A DNA stretch of 5,770 bases from JBBTXJ01 sp038061815 (GCA_038061815.1 JBBTYK010000008.1:1-5770); one strand, 5' to 3'; shown: positions 1 to 5,079, numbered from the stretch's first letter. Numbers and translations are program-made. Notes: generated by a model not told the origin, from the sequence alone.

Positions 1-692
1 GTCCACGGCGTCGTCGTCCATGCCAAAAGATATACCGGCTTTTCACCCGTTCCTTTAACAAGGTCGCGCGGCATGGTGCGCGCGCGAAATTTCACCGTGA
101 CAGCGGGGTCCGTCACCTCTTTATATCCGAGTGTCACCTCAAAGTTGGAAAGCGGCGTTTCGCAGCGCGGGCAGATGTGCATCGGCTTGCGGCCTTCGTA
201 CAACAGTCCTTTTTTATACAGCTCGCTGAATACCCACCAAATGGACTCCATGTATTCCGTGTCCATGGTCCGATAGGCATTATCCATGTCCACCCACCGG
301 CCGGTGCGGCGGATAATATCTTTCCATTCCTCCACATAGCGCGAAACGGACGCGCGACACGCTTCATTAAACCGCTCAACGCCGTATGACAAAATATCTT
401 TTTTTGTTTTGAGGCCCAGTTCTTTTTCAATGAGATTTTCCACCGGCAAGCCGTGGCAATCCCATCCCCAGCGCCGTTCCACGCGATAACCGCACATCGC
501 CTTGTAGCGCGGAATCATGTCTTTCATGGTGCCGGGCACGAGGTGACCGTAGTGCGGCATGCCGGTGGCAAACGGCGGGCCATCGTAAAATACAAATGAA
601 TGCAGCGCGGGGCGCTGTTCTACGCTTTTGCGGAACGCGTCAATGCGGTCCCACAACGCAAGCGTTTCTCGTTCTTTCTGCGGAATGTCCAT
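1..692 (-). CDS. ileS: Isoleucyl-tRNA synthetase, N-terminal part (runs off the left edge)
   Basis: This encodes the first 230 residues of a class I aminoacyl-tRNA synthetase that charges tRNA-Ile in the cytoplasm. The translation begins MDIPQKERETLALW and has the class I signature PPFATGMPHYGH (residues 39-50, with HYGH as the HIGH motif of the Rossmann catalytic domain). GWDCHGLPVE follows at 76-85, a CPRC pair at 174-177, and WTTTPW at 225-230, where the CP1 editing domain begins. WTTTPWT and DCHGLPVE also occur in ValRS and LeuRS, but PPFATGxPHYGH is typical of IleRS. The full protein is usually 900-1,050 residues, so about three quarters lies outside the window. The ATG at 692 fits the normal family start. 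An in-frame ATG at 767 exists upstream but would add residues encoded by repeat DNA. The start has only a weak AGGG, three bases upstream. The gene is divergent from rpiB, with 125 nt between the two starts. Confidence 0.95.
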   Translation of the reverse strand, partial: MDIPQKERETLALWDRIDAFRKSVEQRPALHSFVFYDGPPFATGMPHYGHLVPGTMKDMIPRYKAMCGYRVERRWGWDCHGLPVENLIEKELGLKTKKDILSYGVERFNEACRASVSRYVEEWKDIIRRTGRWVDMDNAYRTMDTEYMESIWWVFSELYKKGLLYEGRKPMHICPRCETPLSNFEVTLGYKEVTDPAVTVKFRARTMPRDLVKGTGEKPVYLLAWTTTPW

Positions 693-721
693 GCACCCTA
701 TTATTACGGCTGGACGGCTTT

Positions 722-750
722 TTGTCTAGCGGCGAGCGGCCTGCTATACT
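722..750 (+). promoter_or_regulatory. Predicted sigma70-type promoter for rpiB
   Basis: A -35-like TTGTCT (722-727), a 17-base spacer and an extended -10 TGCTATACT (742-750, with hexamer TATACT at 745-750) make a strong match to the housekeeping consensus. Transcription would begin near 757, giving a leader of about 61 nt that contains the hairpin repeat at 762-803. On the minus strand TATAAG (754-749) could serve as a -10 for ileS, but it has no recognisable -35. Predicted from motifs only. Confidence 0.6.
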
Positions 751-761
751 TATACCGTACT

Positions 762-803
762 GTCATTCTGGAGCGCCGACGAAGTCGGCGCGATAGAATC
801 CAG
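762..803 (+). repeat. Dispersed palindromic repeat, copy 1 (GTCATTCTGGAGCG type)
   Basis: An imperfect palindrome. The core arms GCGCCGAC (773-780) and GTCGGCGC (784-791) are perfect complements around a GAA loop, and the outer arms ATTCT (765-769) and AGAAT (795-799) also pair. It belongs to the intergenic family GTCATTCTG...AGAATCCAG that is widespread in bacterial genomes. It lies in the predicted rpiB leader, 14 nt before the ATG. There is no U-tract, so it does not look like an intrinsic terminator. Confidence 0.8.
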
Positions 804-817
804 TAATATTTCTTTAT

Positions 818-1251
818 ATGAAGGAAGAACAAAAACACATTCTTGTCGCCGCCGACCACGCGGGTTTTAAGTTCAAAAATATTATTAAAGAAATGCTGGA
901 AAATGAATTGGGATACGCGGTGGAAGATGTGGGGGCTACGGAGTTTAAAGAAGACGACGACTATCCGGATTTCGGCGCCGCGCTCGCGAAACGGGTGCGG
1001 GAAACCGGCTGGCCCGGCATCGCGCTCTGCGGAACGGGCATCGGCATCTGCACCGTGCTGAACAAGCATAAAGGCATCATCGCAGGGCTTGGTTTTAATT
1101 TGCAGGCCGCCGAAGCGATGAAAAATGATGAAAATACCAACGTGCTCTGTCTTGCGGGCCGACTGCTCGGCGAGGATTACGCCAAAGCGATTGTACGCAA
1201 GTGGTTGGAAACGCCGTTTTCCGGTGAAGAGCGGCACGTGCGGCGGCTGGA
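818..1251 (+). CDS. rpiB: Ribose-5-phosphate isomerase B (RpiB/LacAB family), 3' end lost in the assembly gap
   Basis: RpiB interconverts ribulose-5-phosphate and ribose-5-phosphate in the cytoplasm as part of the non-oxidative pentose phosphate pathway. The 144 readable residues cover almost the whole family length (about 145-155). Visible motifs are ADHAGF (residues 12-17, with the conserved Asp-His), DYPDF (48-52), CGTGIGI (71-77, with the catalytic Cys71 and the phosphate/enediolate loop), NKHKGI (82-87), TNVL (107-110) and the phosphate-binding Arg cluster RHVRR (139-143). The position normally held by the ring-opening His (His99 in E. coli) is Asp104, in NDENTNVL. The last readable codon is GA plus an unknown base at 1250-1252; probably only a few residues and the stop are missing. 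The ATG at 818 has no Shine-Dalgarno sequence. The reading frame appears to continue across the Ns into rpe, but that cannot be taken as a fusion. Confidence 0.92.
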
Positions 1252-1351
1252 NNNNNNNNNNNNNNNNNNNNNNNNNNNNNNNNNNNNNNNNNNNNNNNNN
1301 NNNNNNNNNNNNNNNNNNNNNNNNNNNNNNNNNNNNNNNNNNNNNNNNNNN
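1252..1351. other. Assembly gap, 100 N
   Basis: Exactly 100 undetermined bases, the usual placeholder size for a scaffold gap of unknown length. By family alignment it hides the last few residues of RpiB, the rpiB-rpe junction and the first roughly 10-15 residues of Rpe. Confidence 0.97.
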
Positions 1352-1966
1352 ACGCAAGAAGAATTTGAAACGCGCCTGCGCGCCGCGGAAGCGTTCGCGG
1401 ACATCGCGCAAATTGACGTTCTGGACAATACGTTCGTGCCGTTTTCTTCGTGGGCTGACCCCGCCATTATAAAAACGTTCAATACGCGGCTCCGTTTTGA
1501 ACTGCATCTCATGGTTGACGATGTGGAAAAATATCTCAATCTGTGGTCGCCGGTAACAAACGTGGCGCGCGTTATCTTTCATGTAGAGCCGTTCATCGGA
1601 CGCGCCGATGATGCCGGCGACCTTTTGGGAACCGCCGCATTCTACGGGTGGGATACGGGACTCGCAATCAATCCGGAGACGCCTATTGACACGCTTGAGC
1701 CATTCGTGGATAAGATAACCACGGCGCTCTTTTTGGGCGTGAACCCGGGCCAGTCCGGACAGCCGTTCAAACCGGAGGTGGTTGAAAAAATAAAGGCATT
1801 CCGCGCGGCGCACCCAGATAAAAAAATTGCGGTGGACGGTGGGGTGAACGCGGAGACCATTCCTCTGTTGAAAACAGCGGGCGCGGATGTGCTCTGCGTT
1901 GCTTCGGCGATTTTTAACGCAGCGGACCCAAAGGCGGCATATGACAAATTAATAACGTTACTTTAA
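1352..1966 (+). CDS. rpe: Ribulose-phosphate 3-epimerase-like protein, 5' end lost in the assembly gap
   Basis: Rpe interconverts ribulose-5-phosphate and xylulose-5-phosphate, supplying transketolase. It is a TIM-barrel enzyme that uses a metal ion. The 204 readable residues are nearly a full chain (usually 210-225), lacking only the first strand and its conserved Ser. Numbered from the first base after the gap, recognisable motifs are QIDVLDNTFVP (20-30), ELHLMV (50-55, His52 as metal ligand), INPETP (106-111), VNPGQSGQPF (130-139, phosphate loop), VDGGVN (161-166, Asp162 as catalytic acid/base) and ASAIF (184-188). In standard Rpe the first of these reads HxD, both residues being metal ligands. 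Here the His is Gln (CAA at 1409-1411) while the Asp (residue 22) is kept. The enzyme may therefore bind metal differently, or belong to a divergent Rpe-like group. The stop TAA at 1964-1966 is followed one base later by repeat copy 2. Confidence 0.87.
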   Translation, partial: TQEEFETRLRAAEAFADIAQIDVLDNTFVPFSSWADPAIIKTFNTRLRFELHLMVDDVEKYLNLWSPVTNVARVIFHVEPFIGRADDAGDLLGTAAFYGWDTGLAINPETPIDTLEPFVDKITTALFLGVNPGQSGQPFKPEVVEKIKAFRAAHPDKKIAVDGGVNAETIPLLKTAGADVLCVASAIFNAADPKAAYDKLITLL

Positions 1967-1967
1967 T
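1941..1967 (+). promoter_or_regulatory. Possible weak promoter before the AI-2E gene
   Basis: ATGACA (1941-1946) and TTTAAT (1962-1967) each match five of six consensus bases, but the spacer is only 15 bases. The -10 overlaps the rpe stop codon and lies directly before repeat copy 2. Transcription from rpe into the next gene is equally plausible. Confidence 0.25.
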
Positions 1968-2047
1968 GTCATGCTGAGCGGAGCGAAGCATCTCGTACGA
2001 TGAGATCCCTCGACTCCGGCCCGAGGCGGGCCTTCGCTCGGGATGAC
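1968..2047 (+). repeat. Dispersed palindromic repeat, copy 2 (80 bp, GTCAT...ATGAC ends)
   Basis: An element bounded by inverted GTCAT (1968-1972) and ATGAC (2043-2047). The left part is the GTCATGCTGAGCG module. Inside are ATCTC/GAGAT arms (1990-1994 and 2002-2006) around TCGTACGA, and a perfect hairpin GGCCCG-AGG-CGGGCC (2018-2032). The right part, TTCGCTCGGGATGAC, matches copy 4 in reverse orientation. It fills most of the 91-nt gap between rpe and the transporter gene. Read on either strand it yields spurious repeat-derived peptides. Confidence 0.85.
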
Positions 2048-2057
2048 AATACGATTT

Positions 2058-3095
2058 ATGCACAAACACATCGCGCTCAACATCCTCCTCGTGGCCGCCG
2101 GCGCCCTCTTTGCCGTCATGCTCTGGCCGTACTTTACGCCGCTCGTGCTTGCGGCGGTGGTGGCGGTGCTTGGGTATCCGGTATATCGCCGGCTCAACGC
2201 AAAACTCAAAAATAAAAACACGCTCTCCGCTTTGATTACCGCCATCGGCATCGTGATTATTATTGGGGTTCCGCTCTCGGTTTTCATCGGACTCGTGACC
2301 AAACAGGTGATTGATGTGGTCATTTGGGCGCGGCAATATGTCACGGAGGAAAATCTGCTTGAAATGAGTACGAACGAGGGGCTCCTTGCGCTCAAAGAAA
2401 AAATTCAGGCGTTGGAATTCACGACATCCATTGACCTTGAAAAAATTCTGCAGGCCGTAGGAGGCGCGGTGAAACAAATCGGCACCGGATTGCTCCAAAG
2501 CGCGGGCATGTTCGCGGCCGGCGTGGCGCATTTCGCGGTGGGTCTCATCATTTTTATCCTGGGGCTTTTCTTTTTCCTGCGCGACGGGGAAAAACTCATT
2601 GCCTACTTCCGAAACAGCCCGTATATCGCCGACCATTTGGTTGACCGCCTCACTGCGCGATTCAAAGAAGTGGCGGATGCGATTGTGTTCGGCAACCTCA
2701 CGATTGCCGCCCTCCAAGGCGTGCTCCTTGGCGTTGCATATCCGCTCTTCGGATTGTCCAACGGATTGCTCATCGGTCTTTCCTCTGCGCTCCTTGCGCT
2801 CATTCCGGCGGTTGGACCGCTTCTTATTATCCTGCCCACGATGGCGTATCTCGGCTTCACGGTCGGATGGGGCACCGGCATCGCATTCGCCGTCATTACC
2901 TATCTTCTCGCCTCACTCATTGACAACCTTCTCAAACCCGTCCTGCTTGAACGCCGCCTCCGCGTTCATCCGCTCATCATCTTTCTCTCGCTCTTGGGCG
3001 GCATCAGCGCGTTTGGATTTCTCGGCATCCTCTACGGCCCGCTTATCGCGGCCATCTTCCTGACCCTTCTTGATATCCGTACCGCAGAACGGTAA
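2058..3095 (+). CDS. AI-2E family transporter (PF01594-type polytopic membrane protein)
   Basis: A 345-residue inner-membrane protein of the AI-2E family (YdiK/TqsA/PerM group). Members have been linked to autoinducer-2 export or cation/proton antiport, but the substrate cannot be read from the sequence. About eight hydrophobic segments are visible near residues 6-22, 24-44, 57-79, 147-174, 206-230, 233-262, 265-288 and 304-334, with a soluble stretch of about 65 residues (80-146) after the third. Family landmarks are FFFLRDGE (171-178), the ALIPAVGP turn (247-254), and the C-terminal block IDNLLKPVLL (288-297) followed by HPLIIFLSLLGG (304-315) and FLGILYGPL (321-329). The ATG at 2058 (MHKHIALN) is preferred. 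An in-frame ATG at 2043 would lie inside the end of repeat copy 2 and add five repeat-derived residues. No Shine-Dalgarno sequence precedes 2058. The predicted trxB promoter lies across the 3' end of this gene. Confidence 0.9.
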   Translation: MHKHIALNILLVAAGALFAVMLWPYFTPLVLAAVVAVLGYPVYRRLNAKLKNKNTLSALITAIGIVIIIGVPLSVFIGLVTKQVIDVVIWARQYVTEENLLEMSTNEGLLALKEKIQALEFTTSIDLEKILQAVGGAVKQIGTGLLQSAGMFAAGVAHFAVGLIIFILGLFFFLRDGEKLIAYFRNSPYIADHLVDRLTARFKEVADAIVFGNLTIAALQGVLLGVAYPLFGLSNGLLIGLSSALLALIPAVGPLLIILPTMAYLGFTVGWGTGIAFAVITYLLASLIDNLLKPVLLERRLRVHPLIIFLSLLGGISAFGFLGILYGPLIAAIFLTLLDIRTAER

Positions 3096-3098
3096 AAT
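3070..3098 (+). promoter_or_regulatory. Predicted sigma70-type promoter for the trxB-like gene
   Basis: TTGATA (3070-3075), a 17-base spacer and TAAAAT (3093-3098) each match five of six consensus bases. The -35 lies inside the last codons of the transporter gene and the -10 begins on its TAA stop (3093-3095). The predicted start at about 3105 is the first base of repeat copy 3, so the 29-nt leader would be almost entirely repeat sequence. Confidence 0.55.
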
Positions 3099-3104
3099 AT
3101 CCTC

Positions 3105-3131
3105 GTCATTCTGAGCGAAGCGAAGAATCTC
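3105..3131 (+). repeat. Dispersed repeat, copy 3 (half-unit, GTCATTCTGAGCG type)
   Basis: A 27-bp half-unit: GTCATTCTGAGCG followed by AAGCGAAGAATCTC. It matches the left module of copy 2 (GTCATGCTGAGCG...GAAGCATCTC) with few changes. It ends two bases before the trxB ATG and fills most of the 38-nt gap. Confidence 0.8.
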
Positions 3132-3133
3132 AT

Positions 3134-4072
3134 ATGTACGACCTCGTCATCATCGGCGGCTCCATTTCCGGCGTTGCCGCCGCCATTTACGCCGTTCGCA
3201 GAAAACTCAATTTTGTTTTAATCTCCAAAGACATCGGCGGCGAGGTGTTGCTGTCCGGCGAAATTTATAATTATCCGGGCATTCCGGCAACGGACGGCGT
3301 TAAAATGACCGAATCGTTCAGAGAGCAATTCAAATATTACGACATGCCGGCGGAAGAGGGTGTTGAAGTAACCAGTGTCTCCCAAAAAGACGGCGCTCAT
3401 GTCATTGCCGCAAAAGACGAAAGCGGCAAAGAAAAAACATATAAAACCAAAGCGGTTATTGTGGCAACTGGCATTCATCCGCGCCGTCTGGGCGTGCCGG
3501 GTGAAAAAGAATTCTATCTCAAAGGCGTAACGTCCTGCACCGTGTGCGACGGGCCGCTGTTCAAAGGAAAAGTAACGGCGACTATCGGCGCCGGGAACTC
3601 TGCGCTGGAGTCCGCCATCATGATGGCAGGCATCGCAAGCAAGGTGTATGTGTTAAGCAACAAACCAAAATCCGAAGGCCGCGGATTTCCGAAAGGCGAT
3701 GCTATTTTAGTGGACAAAGTGCTCGCCGCGCCGAATGTGGAAGTGTTCTATGAAGCGACGACACAGGAAATTAAGGGAGACAAGGCGGTGAGTGGCGTGG
3801 TATATAAGGATAAGGCGGGCAAAACAAAAGAAATTGCGGTGCAGGGCGTGATGGTGCATATCGGATTCATTCCGAATTCGCAATTTATTGACTGCGTGGA
3901 AAAAGATAAGGCGGGTCAAATTATAACGGACAAACTGGCGCGCACTTCATGCGATGGTATTTTTGCGGCCGGCGATGTGACGAATATCCCGTATAAACAA
4001 ATTGCCATCGCGGGCGGCGAAGGCGTCACCGCCTGCCTCTCCGCGATTGATTATCTGAACAAGAAAAAATGA
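3134..4072 (+). CDS. trxB: Thioredoxin reductase-like FAD/dithiol oxidoreductase lacking the NADPH arginine motif
   Basis: A 312-residue, full-length low-molecular-weight thioredoxin reductase-type flavoprotein, predicted cytoplasmic. It would pass electrons through FAD to the redox pair CTVC (Cys135, Cys138) and then to a thioredoxin-like partner. Visible parts are the N-terminal FAD dinucleotide fold IIGGSISG (residues 6-13), EIYNYPGIP (43-51), VIVATG (108-113), SCTVCDGP (134-141), the second dinucleotide fold IGAGNSALES (151-160) and the C-terminal FAD motif GIFAAGDV (275-282). Two oddities stand out. The first fold reads GGSISG where GxGxxG is usual. The HRRxxxR segment that grips the NADPH 2'-phosphate in E. 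coli TrxB is replaced by SNKPKSEGR (175-183). The donor may therefore be NADH or another reductant. No thioredoxin gene lies in the window. The ATG at 3134 lacks a Shine-Dalgarno site. The TGA stop is used normally and lies in the arm of a terminator hairpin. The gene symbol reflects the family, not proven specificity. Confidence 0.88.
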   Translation: MYDLVIIGGSISGVAAAIYAVRRKLNFVLISKDIGGEVLLSGEIYNYPGIPATDGVKMTESFREQFKYYDMPAEEGVEVTSVSQKDGAHVIAAKDESGKEKTYKTKAVIVATGIHPRRLGVPGEKEFYLKGVTSCTVCDGPLFKGKVTATIGAGNSALESAIMMAGIASKVYVLSNKPKSEGRGFPKGDAILVDKVLAAPNVEVFYEATTQEIKGDKAVSGVVYKDKAGKTKEIAVQGVMVHIGFIPNSQFIDCVEKDKAGQIITDKLARTSCDGIFAAGDVTNIPYKQIAIAGGEGVTACLSAIDYLNKKK

Positions 4073-4104
4073 CAAAATGGGGCGCCAGCGCCTCATTTTG
4101 TCAT
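4069..4104 (+). terminator. Strong hairpin terminator after the trxB-like gene
   Basis: An 11-base perfect inverted repeat, ATGACAAAATG (4069-4079) and CATTTTGTCAT (4094-4104), encloses a GC-rich inner stem (4080-4084 with 4089-4093, one G-T pair) and a CCAG loop (4085-4088). The whole forms a 16-bp stem. The GC-rich part is followed by TTTT (4096-4099) and mirrored by AAAA (4074-4077), the shape of a bidirectional intrinsic terminator. The trxB stop codon (4070-4072) is in the left arm, and the right arm runs into repeat copy 4. Confidence 0.75.
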
Positions 4105-4150
4105 CCCGAGCCCTTCGACTTCGCTCAGGGTAGACTGAGTCGAGGGATCT
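4100..4150 (-). repeat. Dispersed palindromic repeat, copy 4 (inverted relative to copy 2)
   Basis: It starts GTCATCCCGAGC and ends GTCGAGGGATCT. On the minus strand it reads AGATCCCTCGACT...CTCGGGATGAC, which matches the right half of copy 2 (AGATCCCTCGACTC...CTCGGGATGAC). Internal CCCGAGC and GCTCAGGG can pair imperfectly. It shares its first five bases with the trxB terminator and ends 31 nt before the transketolase N-subunit ATG. Confidence 0.8.
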
Positions 4151-4166
4151 AATACCGTTCGATTTC

Positions 4167-4175
4167 TGCTATACT
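4167..4175 (+). promoter_or_regulatory. Extended -10 promoter giving a leaderless transketolase mRNA
   Basis: TGCTATACT (TATACT at 4170-4175) is an extended -10 element. There is no convincing -35 17 bases upstream. Six bases separate the hexamer from the ATG at 4182, so the predicted +1 is the A of the start codon. The 10-mer CTGCTATACT is identical to that at the rpiB promoter (741-750). Confidence 0.6.
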
Positions 4176-4181
4176 ATCTCT

Positions 4182-4988
4182 ATGCCTCACCTCACCGACA
4201 AAAAACGCACGACGCTTGAAAAAAAGGCGAATGAGATTCGGCAGGATATTATCCGGATGCTTGTTGAGGCCGGCTCCGGACACTCGGCCGGGCCGCTCGG
4301 CATGGCGGACATTTTCACGGCGCTGTATTTCCATGTGTTGAACCGCGATGACCGCGTTTTTTTGTCTAACGGCCACATTTGTCCGGTGTGGTACGCCACG
4401 CTTGCGCATGCGGGATATTTGCCGCGTGCGGAAATGCTCGGAACGCTCCGGAAGCTCGGTTCGCGTCTGCAGGGGCATCCGCATCGCGGTTCGCTCGCAC
4501 CCATTTTGAATCCGAGCGGCCCGCTTGGGCAAGGTATTTCACAGGCCGTGGGATGCGCGCTTGCCGCTCAAATGGACGGTAAAAAATTTGAAGTGTTTTG
4601 TTTGTCCAGTGACGGCGAGCAAGACGAGGGACAAACATGGGAGGCGTATTTGTTCGCCGCAAAATACAAACTGCATAACATCACGGTAATCATTGACCGC
4701 AACAACATCCAAATTGACGGCAACACGGAGGATATTATGCCGCTTGAACCGTTTGCGGACAAACTTCGCGCGTTCGGCTGGCATGTGATGGAAATTGACG
4801 GGCACAATATGGAGCAGATTGTGGACGCGTGCGAACAGGCGCGCGCCGTGTATGAAAAGCCCGTGGCTATTATCGCGCATACGGTGCCGGGCAAAGGCGT
4901 GAGTTTTATGGAATTTAAATACGAATGGCACGGCAAGCCGCCGACAAAAGAAGAAGCGGCCGCGGCGCTCAAAGAGTTGCAACACTAG
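4182..4988 (+). CDS. tktN: Transketolase, N-terminal (thiamine diphosphate-binding) subunit
   Basis: A 268-residue stand-alone N-terminal half of transketolase. With the C-terminal subunit it moves two-carbon ketol units between sugar phosphates (xylulose-5-P, ribose-5-P, erythrose-4-P) in the non-oxidative pentose phosphate pathway. Landmarks are GSGHSAGPLG (residues 31-40, with the active-site His34), LSNGH (61-65), LQGHP (96-100), GPLGQGIS (113-120), the cofactor motif SDGEQDEGQTWEA (143-155) and IDRNNIQIDG (171-180, with the Asn that helps bind Mg-ThDP). The cofactor motif starts with Ser instead of the usual Gly of GDG; the essential Asp144 and Gly145 are kept. In single-chain enzymes (about 660 residues) this half is fused to the next one. 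Here the gene ends with TAG at 4986-4988 and the partner starts 91 nt later. The start has no Shine-Dalgarno sequence and is probably read from a leaderless transcript. Confidence 0.93.
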   Translation: MPHLTDKKRTTLEKKANEIRQDIIRMLVEAGSGHSAGPLGMADIFTALYFHVLNRDDRVFLSNGHICPVWYATLAHAGYLPRAEMLGTLRKLGSRLQGHPHRGSLAPILNPSGPLGQGISQAVGCALAAQMDGKKFEVFCLSSDGEQDEGQTWEAYLFAAKYKLHNITVIIDRNNIQIDGNTEDIMPLEPFADKLRAFGWHVMEIDGHNMEQIVDACEQARAVYEKPVAIIAHTVPGKGVSFMEFKYEWHGKPPTKEEAAAALKELQH

Positions 4989-5071
4989 TCATTGCGAGGA
5001 GCGAGTCCTACGAGCGACGAAGCAATCTAATTAGATTGCTTCGCTTCGCCCGGGGCTCCACTCGCAATGAC
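4988..5071 (+). repeat. Dispersed palindromic repeat, copy 5 (84 bp, GTCATTGCGAG type)
   Basis: Perfect 11-base terminal inverted repeats GTCATTGCGAG (4988-4998) and CTCGCAATGAC (5061-5071) enclose a perfect 26-bp palindrome (5018-5043) centred on CTAATTAG. The remaining arms pair imperfectly. It is of the GTCATTGCGAGGAGCGA class known as scattered intergenic palindromes in many bacterial genomes. Its first base is the last base of the TAG stop of the transketolase N subunit, and it ends 8 nt before the C-subunit ATG. No U-tract follows, so read-through between the two subunit genes is plausible. Confidence 0.88.
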
Positions 5072-5079
5072 CTATACCT

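Noticed and set aside
762..803. Intrinsic terminator or riboswitch in the rpiB leader
   Set aside because: The hairpin is explained by the dispersed repeat, lacks a U-tract, and resembles no ligand-binding RNA I recognise.
704..1813. Minus-strand open frame of 369 codons opposite rpiB/rpe
   Set aside because: It runs through the 100 N and mirrors two recognised genes. The sequence shows no family resemblance.
818..1966. A single bifunctional RpiB-Rpe protein
   Set aside because: Continuity depends only on a placeholder of 100 N. Both halves look like separate proteins with normal family ends.
2043..2057. Upstream ATG at 2043 as the transporter start
   Set aside because: It is the ATG of the repeat's terminal ATGAC. 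It would add five residues not expected in the family, and 2058 gives a normal N-terminus.
2000..2215. Small plus-strand open frame of 71 codons
   Set aside because: It begins inside repeat copy 2 and then overlaps the transporter gene out of frame.
1914..2717. Minus-strand open frame of 267 codons opposite the transporter gene
   Set aside because: It is antisense to a clear AI-2E gene. Its C-terminal part translates repeat copy 2 into the well-known spurious CHPERRPASG and LRSAQHD peptides, and it has no domain of its own.
4149..4985. Several minus-strand open frames (4149-4532, 4539-4985 and others)
   Set aside because: They are shadows of the transketolase N-subunit gene, produced by its codon bias.
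762..5071. CRISPR array
   Set aside because: The repeats are kilobases apart, differ in type and orientation, and have genes rather than short spacers between them.
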